From a virus, in IMG/VR virus record IMGVR_UViG_3300028569_000021, positions 1 to 64,000 of that record: a stretch of 64,000 bases of DNA; one strand, 5' to 3'. Below the pieces are notes generated by a model. The model searched no databases. It was not told the DNA's origin and was given only the letters and a program-made list of their open reading frames with translations. Positions 42,541-51,886 of the stretch are shown one piece after another. A program made the position numbers and the translations under genes. Numbering within the stretch: the stretch's first letter is position 1; every line of letters starts with the position of its first letter.

Positions 42541-43606
42541 CCTCTTTTACAGGTCCATGAGAATATTTGTATTTTTCCCCAAGAATTACCTCTAATTTAG
42601 GTAAAATAATATCCTCGTAGAATTTTTCATTAATAAAATTCTTTTTATAACCTAGCTTAGTACCATCAGGCATGGTGTAGGTAGATCCCGTTTGCATAAT
42701 AATACCATGATTGACAGCCATCTCAAACAAGCCTGAATACCTATCTAAACCTTTAAGAAAGTTAAGATAAAGAGAGGCTTCAAGAAATGGCGGTACAAAT
42801 CTATTTTTTACAGTTAGTGCTCTCAATGTTGCACCACTATAATTTTTTGCCTCAGGTAAGATTTCATCAGCATCGTCATTTTCAGCTTTTTCATTCTTCT
42901 TAGCTAGCTGCACAATTACCGAAGCCATATAAAGCGGTCCCGAACCGCCTGATTGATTCTTAATAAGTGACGGGTAGAGGGCTACAGGGTCTGCATAAGT
43001 ATGATTTGATATTAACACTGTAACCCCAGCTTGACCTGCTTTAAGAGTAAGAGTTCTCAAGAGACTCTTTATGCCTTTAGCTCTACTGCCCATATCTGCT
43101 GCTGCCTTATCCTTAAGCATATCTTGCTGTTCCTTTTCAGAAGAAAGATTACCAAGACTATCAATAGAAACTATAAATTTACCTTGTAGTTTATTTTCTA
43201 TAACCTTATCAAGAAATTTAGAGATAGAATTACGTAAACCTTCCACTGTATCAACAGGTATATACTTTGTCTTTTCCGGGTCTAATCCAACGTTAATAGC
43301 AGATTGTGAATCAACTGCAAACTCTGAATCAAAAATAACAGGATATATGCCTTGCTTCTGTGCAAGACCTAAGATCTTATTAATGAATAGGGTTTTACCA
43401 GTTCCAGTTTCACCCGCAAATATAATTACTCTACCCTTAGGTACCCCCCCGTCTTTAAGTTTGCCAGAAATAATTGCGTTAAGTGCGTATGAGCCTGTAT
43501 CATACCAAGTATCTACATTTGTAAGAGTGCTTTCCGAGAGATATGTAGCATAAGGATTCTCATCCAACACATCAAATACATCCTGCATTTTTTTATCTTT
43601 TTCCAT
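42518..43606 (-). CDS. uvsX: RecA-like recombinase, UvsX
   Basis: 362 aa (T4 UvsX 391 aa). Walker A GETGTGKT (65-72), then the RecA core with IPVIFDSEFAVDSQSA, SIDSLGNLSSEKE and VLISNHTYADP. It catalyses strand exchange in recombination-dependent replication with UvsY and gp32. It is the first gene of a five-gene operon and has a promoter TTGAAT-N16-TATATT-N6-ATG. A terminator for the previous unit lies just upstream. Confidence 0.93.
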   Translation of the reverse strand: MEKDKKMQDVFDVLDENPYATYLSESTLTNVDTWYDTGSYALNAIISGKLKDGGVPKGRVIIFAGETGTGKTLFINKILGLAQKQGIYPVIFDSEFAVDSQSAINVGLDPEKTKYIPVDTVEGLRNSISKFLDKVIENKLQGKFIVSIDSLGNLSSEKEQQDMLKDKAAADMGSRAKGIKSLLRTLTLKAGQAGVTVLISNHTYADPVALYPSLIKNQSGGSGPLYMASVIVQLAKKNEKAENDDADEILPEAKNYSGATLRALTVKNRFVPPFLEASLYLNFLKGLDRYSGLFEMAVNHGIIMQTGSTYTMPDGTKLGYKKNFINEKFYEDIILPKLEVILGEKYKYSHGPVKEDVTKDEE

Positions 43607-43612
43607 ACAAGT

Positions 43613-43640
43613 AATATAGTGTATATTTTTTATAATTCAA
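43613..43640 (-). promoter_or_regulatory. Host-type promoter for the uvsX-bilin operon
   Basis: TTGAAT (43635-43640), 16-bp spacer, TATATT (43613-43618), 6 nt (ACTTGT) to the uvsX ATG. It would express the heme oxygenase and bilin reductase with recombination genes. Confidence 0.65.
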
Positions 43641-43641
43641 G

Positions 43642-43671
43642 AAAAAAAAAACCATCTCAAAGAGATGGTTT
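43642..43671 (-). terminator. Rho-independent terminator before uvsX
   Basis: Stem ACCATCTC / GAGATGGT (43651-43658 with 43662-43669), extended by one A-T pair, 3-nt loop, then nine T on the minus strand (43642-43650). It separates the 115-aa gene from the uvsX promoter. It reads through to a weaker T-tract on the plus strand. Confidence 0.85.
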
Positions 43672-43696
43672 AAAAAGTATTTTTTTAATTTTGTTA

Positions 43697-44044
43697 CTAT
43701 TCGTCAAAAAGTTTTACTACTTCATCTGACGATGAGCCTGGATTTTGAGCTGTCGGTGCACCGCAAATAGATTGATACTGACCAACTAAACGCTCTTCTA
43801 GAACTGCATCACTAACAACAATACGGTTCTTAGGATAGATAAATGTAACCCCTTCTTTGCGAGTCTCTTGAGTAAGAAATTCCCTAAACAAAACCGGCAA
43901 GAGTTGTACTTGAAGTTGATTTTGTTGATTAGGTGCAGCTTGAAGAACAGCAGGATTTTTAACCACTACTTTGTTCTCGTCAACTTTAACCTTTTCAGCG
44001 ATGATTGTAAACCCTACTGGGTCGATGAATAATATTGTTTCCAT
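43697..44044 (-). CDS. Small protein of unknown function
   Basis: 115 aa. Beta-rich sequence: ETILFIDPVGFTIIAEKVKVDENKVVVKNPAVLQ, then a Gln/Asn-rich stretch, then LLPVLFREFLTQETRKEGVTFIYPKNRIVVS, and an acidic C-terminus. No family recognised. It lies between DNA polymerase and uvsX and is followed by a strong terminator, so it is the end of the gp43 unit or a separate short unit. Confidence 0.55.
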   Translation of the reverse strand: METILFIDPVGFTIIAEKVKVDENKVVVKNPAVLQAAPNQQNQLQVQLLPVLFREFLTQETRKEGVTFIYPKNRIVVSDAVLEERLVGQYQSICGAPTAQNPGSSSDEVVKLFDE

Positions 44045-44077
44045 ATGTCTTATAAATTATATTATGTTTGCAATAAA

Positions 44078-46633
44078 TCAACTCAATAACTCGAATAAAT
44101 CACATTGAATTATTTCACCTGGCTTAGAAGGTACCCAATTAACGTTTTCATAAAAGCGTTTTACAATAGAATACACAATTTTTTCAAACATAGCCTCATA
44201 GTCTAATTGAAAGAGCTGTTTAAATTCGTCAGGATAATAATACTTGTAAGCTATTTTTTTAATTCCAAATCTATTAGGAGTTTTTAAAGCCATATGTCTT
44301 ATCTTATCTCCAGATTGAATCTTTTCATACTTTTTTTCTATACCTAGTCTTTTAATTAACTCGTTATAAAAATATGCCGCTTTAACATGGTGTGGCATGC
44401 CTTTAGCTGTTTTAAACCCCTCACATAAAGTAGAATACCTCTCTAACCCTTTAATACCTGACACTTCAGCAATATCTTCCACCGACAATTGAATAAATTT
44501 ATCATATACTTCACTTACAACCTGGTTTGTCTTTTGGTGATTTTGGGTCAGCAACATTGTTTCAATAATGTTTTTTACTAAAGGTTTGAGACTTGGAGGC
44601 ATTGTTGTCCTCTTGACCTCTACACCTACATACTTAAACTCATTAGAAGGTGTACCTTCATCGTCTAGTACATGTAGTACATATCTTTTCTTTTTAAAGA
44701 AGCATGCCACGTCACAGATCTTCTCTCTTTTAAAGATAAATCTACAGTCTTTACTATTGAGAACCTTTTCGCCCCACAAAGTAATTTCTGTATTAAGGTA
44801 ATCAGTAACTCCGTCTACAATCTTATGAAACTCTTTTGTTATTAGACCATTTTCAACCGCGTTAATTTTATGATATTTAACCAAATGATCCAAAGCAAAA
44901 TAACAGCTGTCTGTATCAGTATATTTGTTTACCTCGCCCGGATCTTCTCCTGTTTCTTGTTGAATGTATCTTTTAACAATTTCTGCACTCTCTTTAATAA
45001 CAGCTTGACCGGTTAATGTGATGCTTTCTGCCAAATCATCATCACCAAGAGGGAATACTTTATTGCCGAGAACACCATATACGGAGTTAATGAAAATTTT
45101 AATTGTAAGTTGCTTGGTCTCTAATCTGTTTATTTCTTGCTCTAATTCTTTTTTATCTTCTAATTTTGCTATTTTCTTTTTTAATTTAGACAATTCTTTT
45201 TTAACCTCTACACGCTTACTGTAATAATAGTCTACTACTTCAGGAATTAATCCTTTTGTTTTCTGAGTAAACAGTACACCTGCTCTTGAAATAGCTAGAT
45301 CCTTATCTTTAACTAGCGTCGCAAATTTACCTGTGCTTAGCTTATATGTATTATTATTAACATCCTTAATGGTAATCTCTTCTTTATTCTTACCCACGAT
45401 TTTGCCGATTTTAGTTTCTGGTGAGAGATTTAACGTAATCATCGTATTAGGGTACAGAGAGTTAGCATCGAAGCTAACTATATTCTTTTGAAAACCTGGC
45501 TCAGGTACCTTAACATACGCTCCTGCATTTTGAGAACCGTCGTCCGGGGGTCTAATAAAGGTAGGAATAATTTGACCTCTCTGTCTAGCCTTAATTGCAC
45601 AAGCACCAACAATAACAGACATTGAGCCCATAGACGCTTCAACTGTAGTAAGACCCGCAATTGAAAGCATTCTCAAAAGTTCAATATATTTTAATGTTTG
45701 CTCGAGTTTTACAAGAATTTTAACGTCTTGAATGTTATAGTCTACGAAAACGTCCCAGCGGTTATCAGCAAGGTCTGATAGATTACTACTACCATAATCA
45801 ATCTTCTGTTCGTCAAGTTCTAGTCTAGCAATAGTATCAAGCTTATAATTTTCTCTATTAGGTGCGAATTTTTTATATACGTCCAAGTAGTCGACCGATG
45901 ACACACCATCAATATACCATCTTGTCTGGTCTTTACCGAACTGACCTTTCATAGTCCTACTATACATTCTACCTGTAGGTGACAATCTTTGAGCTGTTTC
46001 AAAGTCAAACAAGTTAGTAATTCTATTAATAATATAGGGCAAGTCAAAGCCGTGAAAGTTCCAACCAGAAATAATATCCGGGTAGTCTTTTGTATAATAG
46101 TCTAGAAATTTTAGAAGAAGGTCCTGCTCATCTCTGCATTTAATATAAACTTCGTCAGGATTTTTAGGAGTATATTCTTTCTTTAGACCAAACGTATGAT
46201 ATTTATTTGTTAATGAGTCATGCGAAGTTATAAGATTAATAACATGCGTCGCAGTTTCTGGAACAGGAAACTCATCGACTGAATAAGTCTCGATATCTAT
46301 CATGAACACCTTAAGCGGATTCTGAATAAATTCTGGCTTTTCATAATCCTTATAAAAGGTATCAATTAAAAATTGCTGATTTACAGACAGATTTTCAAAA
46401 AGTCTCTTAACATTCGACTCTTTAAAGAACTTGCTCCTCTCGTATTGATTTTTAAATTTGCGCTTCTTAAGAGGAGTATTAAAAATACTCGTAGCATCGG
46501 GTTTATTATTAGACTCTACATACAGGTAAGGATTGTAGGAAACATCGTAGGACACTCGTCTCCCTTCATTATCCCATGTATATAAGATCATACACTCTCC
46601 TTTTGGGTTATACGCAACGTTTCTATAGCTCAT
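44078..46633 (-). CDS. gp43: DNA polymerase, family B, gp43-like
   Basis: 851 aa (T4 gp43 898 aa). The 3'-5' exonuclease domain has Exo I VFMIDIET, then NFHGFDLPYII and later Exo III YNIQDVKILVKL. Palm motifs are SFDANSLYPNTMI (A), KIFINSVYGVLGN (B) and YTDTDS (C). The C-terminus CDLFELLS fits a clamp-binding tail for gp45. It replicates the phage genome. It is divergent from the 65-aa gene at 46670. Confidence 0.95.
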   Translation of the reverse strand: MSYRNVAYNPKGECMILYTWDNEGRRVSYDVSYNPYLYVESNNKPDATSIFNTPLKKRKFKNQYERSKFFKESNVKRLFENLSVNQQFLIDTFYKDYEKPEFIQNPLKVFMIDIETYSVDEFPVPETATHVINLITSHDSLTNKYHTFGLKKEYTPKNPDEVYIKCRDEQDLLLKFLDYYTKDYPDIISGWNFHGFDLPYIINRITNLFDFETAQRLSPTGRMYSRTMKGQFGKDQTRWYIDGVSSVDYLDVYKKFAPNRENYKLDTIARLELDEQKIDYGSSNLSDLADNRWDVFVDYNIQDVKILVKLEQTLKYIELLRMLSIAGLTTVEASMGSMSVIVGACAIKARQRGQIIPTFIRPPDDGSQNAGAYVKVPEPGFQKNIVSFDANSLYPNTMITLNLSPETKIGKIVGKNKEEITIKDVNNNTYKLSTGKFATLVKDKDLAISRAGVLFTQKTKGLIPEVVDYYYSKRVEVKKELSKLKKKIAKLEDKKELEQEINRLETKQLTIKIFINSVYGVLGNKVFPLGDDDLAESITLTGQAVIKESAEIVKRYIQQETGEDPGEVNKYTDTDSCYFALDHLVKYHKINAVENGLITKEFHKIVDGVTDYLNTEITLWGEKVLNSKDCRFIFKREKICDVACFFKKKRYVLHVLDDEGTPSNEFKYVGVEVKRTTMPPSLKPLVKNIIETMLLTQNHQKTNQVVSEVYDKFIQLSVEDIAEVSGIKGLERYSTLCEGFKTAKGMPHHVKAAYFYNELIKRLGIEKKYEKIQSGDKIRHMALKTPNRFGIKKIAYKYYYPDEFKQLFQLDYEAMFEKIVYSIVKRFYENVNWVPSKPGEIIQCDLFELLS

Positions 46634-46669
46634 AAGTAGTTTTTTTTACAAGTTAGAATATATATTAAT

Positions 46670-46867
46670 ATGAGTGAAGATCAAATTAATTTTTTTATAG
46701 AAGATAAGCCTTGCCCGGAAAGTATTGTTAACTGTTCTAATTTAAGAAAAGAATTTTTTAAAGAATTAGAAGACTATAAGAAGCAAGGAGCATGCAGTAG
46801 TTGCGCTGAAAGGAGTTTAAGAAACAAATATCTTACTTTTATAATGTCCTCTACCCCTACAACTTAA
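46670..46867 (+). CDS. Small cysteine-containing protein of unknown function
   Basis: 65 aa. It has four Cys in two groups (KPCPESIVNC and GACSSCAERS), a helix between them (NLRKEFFKELEDYKK), and could form a small metal-binding or helical hairpin fold. It shares one base with the start of the next gene (TAATG), so the pair is co-translated. It lies on the plus strand, divergent from gp43. No family recognised. Confidence 0.55.
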   Translation: MSEDQINFFIEDKPCPESIVNCSNLRKEFFKELEDYKKQGACSSCAERSLRNKYLTFIMSSTPTT

Positions 46868-47187
46868 TGACTATTTTATTTTTACTTGGATTACTAAATG
46901 TCAATAGTTTACTGACTCTTTGGTTTTTTTCTCCTATAAAAAACACTATTGGTAAAATTTTCTTTAAAAAAGATTTATCTCCAATGCAGTTTGACGATTA
47001 TCTTTTTGTAAAAAATAAAATTTTAGGAGAGTTAACCTCTTGTTGGATATGTTGTAGTTTTTGGCTCTCTTTACTAGTAGGTGCAGCTTATACATTTATT
47101 TTTAGTTTAAGTCCTCTATGGCCTTTACTAACTTTTTTGTCTTACCCTTGTATAAGCTATCTTTTTTATATAATCGTTAAACGATAA
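46867..47187 (+). CDS. Small membrane protein
   Basis: 106 aa with an N-terminal TM helix (3-22) and two C-terminal TM helices (about 61-82 and 83-103). A loop before the second TM contains SCWICCSFW, a Cys motif resembling DUF1360-like membrane proteins, but the family call is weak. It likely sits in the host inner membrane. It is translated from the overlapping start with the 65-aa gene and overlaps the GT gene tail-to-tail by 11 bases. Confidence 0.6.
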   Translation: MTILFLLGLLNVNSLLTLWFFSPIKNTIGKIFFKKDLSPMQFDDYLFVKNKILGELTSCWICCSFWLSLLVGAAYTFIFSLSPLWPLLTFLSYPCISYLFYIIVKR

Positions 47188-48376
47188 TTCCGTTTATTCG
47201 ATTTATTCTCTTCCTATCTTTATGACCATATGGTAGAGTAAACAGTTCCTGATAACAATCAAGATTTTCACCATTCTCAAGCCATCTAGTATTAGCTATA
47301 TTACGTGCTTTTGCAGAAAGATTCATATATCTACCTTTCTTGCTCAAAACATCGCTACATATGTCAATCATCTCACTTCCTGTCTTAAATTTAAAAGGTG
47401 CATCTTCATAAGTGCATAAGTCTTGACATGCAATCGGTATCCCGAAAGCATTTGCCTCAATTAACTTAAGATCAGATTTTGACTTATTAAAATTATTATC
47501 TTTAAGAGGTGCAACCATCATATTAACTCTAAGATTTTTAATTTTTTCTCCGTAATTATAAAGATTAGACCACTCGTGGAATTCAATTTTTTTAGACTGT
47601 ACTAAATTTCTCAAAGGAAGTGGGTAAGCTCCTAGAAATACCCACTGGAATTTATCAACAGTATCATGAATTGCTTTAACAACATGAGAAAAATCATCAT
47701 CTTGTCCAACTCTATTGTCTACATCAAAGTGTGCACCGGAACCAGTATAAAGAATTCTTGGTTTTTTCGAGTGCTGGTCGTAATTATCAGAAATTGTCTT
47801 TACATCATAATGATTTCCAATCCAAAATTTAGGTGGGTAATTGGGAATAATAGTAATATTATTATGGCCAGTTTTTGCTGCATAATAATCCTTCATGAAC
47901 TGACATGTTACTGTAATTTCATCACACATTCCCATAATCTCTAGAATGTTTTTTCTTATATCTGGATCAGTAAAAGCAGGTTTAAACTTGTTATATTCAG
48001 GAATGTCTTCATGAAAGACTAAGTCATCAATTTCATAAATTAATCTAAAACCTACCTGCTTTTGAACTTCTTTTAAAAATTTAACAAATGCGACTTGATG
48101 GGATGTAGCTTGTCTTTGAATTCTTACAACCTTAGTATGTACATACCATCTTGGATCTAAGCACATAACAGTACTACCATGCACTACTCCTTTATTATAA
48201 GCATTAATTAAATGCTCCGGCCAGATCATTCTCCAGAAACCACACCCGCTATAATCAGCATAGAATTGAATTGTTCTTGGTAGCTGAGTTTCAGGTGGCG
48301 TAAGATCTTGCTGCTTTTGTACGGGTTGAGAAAAATTATTTTTTTGTACGTTTCTTTGTAAAGGTGATATCAACAT
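47177..48376 (-). CDS. Glycosyltransferase, GT-B/GT4-like
   Basis: 399 aa. Landmarks: FYADYSGCGFWRMIWPEHLIN, FRLIYEIDDLVFHEDIPEYNKF, TVTCQFMKDYY, IIPNYPP, ILYTGSG, then KSDLKLIEANAFGIPIACQDL, which matches the C-terminal nucleotide-sugar binding motif of GT4 (E-x-x-A-x-G-x-P). The N-terminal 35 residues are polar. It probably transfers a sugar from a nucleotide donor; the acceptor is unknown. It lies between gp43 and gp46 and belongs with the other GT and methyltransferase genes to a phage glycan toolkit. Confidence 0.75.
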   Translation of the reverse strand: MLISPLQRNVQKNNFSQPVQKQQDLTPPETQLPRTIQFYADYSGCGFWRMIWPEHLINAYNKGVVHGSTVMCLDPRWYVHTKVVRIQRQATSHQVAFVKFLKEVQKQVGFRLIYEIDDLVFHEDIPEYNKFKPAFTDPDIRKNILEIMGMCDEITVTCQFMKDYYAAKTGHNNITIIPNYPPKFWIGNHYDVKTISDNYDQHSKKPRILYTGSGAHFDVDNRVGQDDDFSHVVKAIHDTVDKFQWVFLGAYPLPLRNLVQSKKIEFHEWSNLYNYGEKIKNLRVNMMVAPLKDNNFNKSKSDLKLIEANAFGIPIACQDLCTYEDAPFKFKTGSEMIDICSDVLSKKGRYMNLSAKARNIANTRWLENGENLDCYQELFTLPYGHKDRKRINRINGIIV

Positions 48377-48418
48377 ATTTTAAATTTGTATTATTTACTT
48401 TTTCTTTTTTTAATTCAA

Positions 48419-50224
48419 CTACTCCAAGTATTGAACTCTTTTTGTTATACCTTCTTGCTTTTCAAGAAAGATAACATCCCCTGTACTCAATTTAGAGCAT
48501 TCTTTTCTATGGGATATGACATATATACCATATTTTTTTGCTTGTACCAATTCTGTCAAAAGACTTATAACCATCTCTACCCCTGCTTCATCTAGACTAG
48601 TATCGAGAAGCTCATCATAAAATTGTATGTTATAAGATATATTGCTTTGAAGTCTTAGCATTTCAATAAAAGTAAACATAATTGCTAAATCAATAACTTT
48701 TTTTTCTGCTCCGCTAAAGTTAAAATAACTCATCTCAACCCCTTTATTATTAACAATAGTCTCTTCAAAATATTCATCAAATTTAATAAAAGCATTAGAA
48801 TTTAATTTTCTTAAGTAGCCGCTAAGCTTATTATTAAACAAGTTAAGTATCTTTTTAACAATATAACTCCTTACTCCGTCTTCACCTAATACAAATTTTA
48901 CTAGGTCGAGTATATTTAAATTATGCTTATCTTTTTCTATCTGTTGAGTAATAGCATCAACTTTTTGCTTAATAGTTTCAATAGCATTTGTTAGATCATT
49001 ATTTGTATTTTCTAAATCTTCAATATCTCTATCAACAGTAGCAACATAAGATTGTAAGTCTATTTCTTTTTGAGTAAGGTGTTGTTTTTGTTGTTCTCTT
49101 AGCTTTTGTCTGCTAACAATCTCTTTAAGCTTACAAAACGCGCTGTCTAGCTTTATTTTAGACTCTTCATAAACAGTCAATTTATTTTCTAGTTCATTAA
49201 TGCTAATATCATATTCACTTATTTCTTTCTTAAAAAGCTTCTTTTGATCAGATATATGATTTTTATCCAATGCAGTAATAGGTTTTAAGCATACAGGACA
49301 CATGTCTTTTTCAGTACCTATCTTCGTTAAAGACACTTTAATAAAATCTCTTTTTGTTTCTACAGATGTAATATCTTTGCCGATAATATTAATCTTGGAT
49401 AATAATTCCTGTAGTTTATCACCTGCATAGGTTATTTTATTTTGTACTTCAGTAATATCTATATTTTGTATTTTATCTATAGTAACTTTTACTTCTTCTA
49501 TTTCTTTAGCAGCGCTCTCTCGCCTACTCTGCAAAGTTTCTCTTCTCTTTTTCTTTTCTATTTCTTTATTTAAAGATTGATCCACAAGACTACTATAATG
49601 TTTTTTTATTTCTTCAAATTTAGCATTCTTAATATCAAAATCTTTTTTGGTCTCTTGCATTTCAGCCTTAAGATTACTGTTCATACTACTAAACATTTCT
49701 AAATTAAAAATACTCTCAATAAACTTTCTCTTTTCTACCTTCTTCTTTGCCATGAAAGGTACCATATTATTAAGAGTCATTGCAATGCAGTTTTGAAATA
49801 TTTCAGGCGTAAGTCTTAAAATACCTTGAACATATTCAGTGGTATTAACCATAGAATCTCTTGTAACGTCTATACCATCTTCATATAGATAACACTTACT
49901 TGGTTCTATTGTCCTGTGTAATTCATATTTTTTAAGTATATTATTTTCTTGAATACTAAAAACAAGAGAAACTTTAGGAGTCTTTTTAGTAATATTGTTA
50001 ACAATAAACTCCTTCTTTAACTCTCTTAGGGTATTACCAAACAACACAAAGCTAAGACCATCAAGAATAGTACTCTTACCAATACCGTTTCGTCTATCAG
50101 ATTGGTCTTTATTGGTACCGGTAATAACATGTAGACCTGGCTTTAAATCTATTTCTACTTGCTCTTTACCAATTGATAAAAAATTTTCTATTATTAATTT
50201 ATCAAAATTTACAAATTTAGTCAT
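48419..50224 (-). CDS. gp46: Recombination endonuclease subunit gp46 (Rad50-like)
   Basis: 601 aa (T4 gp46 560 aa). Walker A RRNGIGKST (44-52), long coiled coils (about 180-440), and a zinc hook CPVC near the centre. The C-terminal part has YFNFSGAEKKVIDLAIMF (signature) and YDELLDTSLDEAG (Walker B/D-loop). With gp47 it resects DNA ends and is needed for recombination-dependent replication. Start overlaps the gp47 stop by 4 bases (ATGA). Confidence 0.93.
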   Translation of the reverse strand: MTKFVNFDKLIIENFLSIGKEQVEIDLKPGLHVITGTNKDQSDRRNGIGKSTILDGLSFVLFGNTLRELKKEFIVNNITKKTPKVSLVFSIQENNILKKYELHRTIEPSKCYLYEDGIDVTRDSMVNTTEYVQGILRLTPEIFQNCIAMTLNNMVPFMAKKKVEKRKFIESIFNLEMFSSMNSNLKAEMQETKKDFDIKNAKFEEIKKHYSSLVDQSLNKEIEKKKRRETLQSRRESAAKEIEEVKVTIDKIQNIDITEVQNKITYAGDKLQELLSKINIIGKDITSVETKRDFIKVSLTKIGTEKDMCPVCLKPITALDKNHISDQKKLFKKEISEYDISINELENKLTVYEESKIKLDSAFCKLKEIVSRQKLREQQKQHLTQKEIDLQSYVATVDRDIEDLENTNNDLTNAIETIKQKVDAITQQIEKDKHNLNILDLVKFVLGEDGVRSYIVKKILNLFNNKLSGYLRKLNSNAFIKFDEYFEETIVNNKGVEMSYFNFSGAEKKVIDLAIMFTFIEMLRLQSNISYNIQFYDELLDTSLDEAGVEMVISLLTELVQAKKYGIYVISHRKECSKLSTGDVIFLEKQEGITKRVQYLE

Positions 50225-51249
50225 TTTATTTGATTATATAAAAACAATGTATGTTTAATTACTTCATCTTTTTCTTCTATATCTAGCATATTAACAAATT
50301 CTACTATAGCTTTTGAGACATCTACTCCAGAAAGATCACATTCATTTTGATCTTCTATAGAAACACTATAATTAACTAGAGGGTCAATTATTAACGACAA
50401 CGGACTATATCCATTACAAACGTTAATATACTCATCTATCTTTTTTTGATCTATATTTTTATCTATTACAATTTTAATAAAGTTATTTTTATAATGCTCT
50501 TTAAGATCTTCATTGTTTTGTAGTTCAGAAACTAAAAATTTTTTATGTACAGGTGAAATATTATTTTCATAAAAGTTATATGTAATATTATCATCAAAAT
50601 CTAATACGTAATACCCTTTTTTACATTCTCTTTCACCAAAATCTAACTGAAAAGGGCTGCCTACATATATAATTTTACCTTCATCATACTCTCTTTCTTC
50701 GTTAAGATGAAAATGACCAGAAAAAATAAGAGGTGCTTTTTGCAAAAGATCTCTTGGGTTTGTACCTTTCTCACATAGCTTATGTGCATTCATCCTAAAA
50801 GTCTCTATCTCAAAGTGACCAAATATGGCACTACCTTCAGGTATATTATTTTCATTAAACCCCCAGGGACAAAACGTTACACTATGTTTACCAATAGTCT
50901 TACTAGTAACGCTGTCAAATATAGTTATATTACTATATCCTTTCAATATTGAAAGAGAATGTACATTAGCTTTATCCTTATAATAGCAGTCATGATTACC
51001 TGGTATCATTAATACTTCAAAATCTTTAAATTTATCTAGGAATTCGGCTGCAGCATGGATCGTATTAACGGATATTTCTGATCTAGAATGAAAAAAATCA
51101 CCAGTAAATATAATATTTTTAATTTTCTTTGATTTTAATTCAGCAATAAACCAATCTGCCCAATCAAGGGCAATTTTATGCCATACTAAACTATTTTGAT
51201 GAACTCCTAAATGAAGGTCTGTAAATAAAGCGTATTTTGTTTGTGACAT
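50221..51249 (-). CDS. gp47: Recombination endonuclease subunit gp47 (Mre11-like)
   Basis: 342 aa (T4 gp47 339 aa). Calcineurin-like phosphoesterase motifs in order: FTDLHLGVHQ, FTGDFFHSRSE, IPGNHDCYY, IFGHFE and FSGHFHLNEE. It is the nuclease partner of gp46. It starts 4 nt after the stop of the gp55 gene, in a unit with uvsY, uvsW and gp55. Confidence 0.95.
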   Translation of the reverse strand: MSQTKYALFTDLHLGVHQNSLVWHKIALDWADWFIAELKSKKIKNIIFTGDFFHSRSEISVNTIHAAAEFLDKFKDFEVLMIPGNHDCYYKDKANVHSLSILKGYSNITIFDSVTSKTIGKHSVTFCPWGFNENNIPEGSAIFGHFEIETFRMNAHKLCEKGTNPRDLLQKAPLIFSGHFHLNEEREYDEGKIIYVGSPFQLDFGERECKKGYYVLDFDDNITYNFYENNISPVHKKFLVSELQNNEDLKEHYKNNFIKIVIDKNIDQKKIDEYINVCNGYSPLSLIIDPLVNYSVSIEDQNECDLSGVDVSKAIVEFVNMLDIEEKDEVIKHTLFLYNQIK

Positions 51250-51253
51250 TTAA

Positions 51254-51886
51254 TTAAGTATCGCTAAAAACATCGTTATCGTAACCTGTAGGTTTAGTAT
51301 AAATTTTATGTGAATTCATCTCTTCATCACTATTAATGAGATTATTGTATTGTCTTTCTTTATAGTCTTCTAGCACTTGATAATGTTTCTTTTCTTTTTT
51401 AATTCTACTAATAAAAGCGTGAAATGCAATAGTCGTAAAATAACTAAAAGGAGAAAAACCATGATTAAGTTTAAATTTTTTATGCTTAAGAGCCTGATAC
51501 ATCTTTACTATAGCATCTCCTATCATATCTTCTTTAAAGGAGTAATTGATAAAGTTAGGTGCGTATGATAAACCTACAGCAATTTTTCTTAGACTATCAC
51601 CTAGATAATTTGTAATTTTATCTGTCTGATAATAGACGGTGATTGCATCTTCAAACTCTCTACCATTAACATAATGTTCTTTTTCTTCTGCAGACTTTTT
51701 TTTCTTACGTTTCTTAGGTGGATCTTCCGCTACAATAACAGGTAATATAATAGTTTCAGGTATTGAGCTTTTCATAAGCTGATCAACGCTTACTATAGAA
51801 ACGTTTTCTTGAATGCTACTCTCTAATTTCGGTTTTTTGATAAGGGATTTTTTCTTGTTCATAAAATTGTATGCGTTTATTACCAT
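51254..51886 (-). CDS. gp55: Late-transcription sigma factor, gp55-like
   Basis: 210 aa from the first Met; T4 gp55 is 185 aa. The core (about 75-175) matches gp55/sigma-70 region 2: LGDSLRKIAVGLSYAPNFINYSFKEDMIGDAIVKMYQALKHKKFKLNHGFSPFSYFTTIAFHAFISRIKKEKKH. In T4 this factor recognises TATAAATA at late promoters with the gp45 clamp and gp33. Many such boxes occur in this window. The first 70 residues are basic and poorly conserved, and overlap the end of uvsW by 71 bases; a later Met (51862) may be the real start. Confidence 0.82.
   Translation of the reverse strand: MVINAYNFMNKKKSLIKKPKLESSIQENVSIVSVDQLMKSSIPETIILPVIVAEDPPKKRKKKKSAEEKEHYVNGREFEDAITVYYQTDKITNYLGDSLRKIAVGLSYAPNFINYSFKEDMIGDAIVKMYQALKHKKFKLNHGFSPFSYFTTIAFHAFISRIKKEKKHYQVLEDYKERQYNNLINSDEEMNSHKIYTKPTGYDNDVFSDT

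Noticed and set aside
44054-44081. Host-type promoter before the 115-aa gene
   Set aside because: Several TTG and TATAA-like words occur, but none with the common spacing; not listed.
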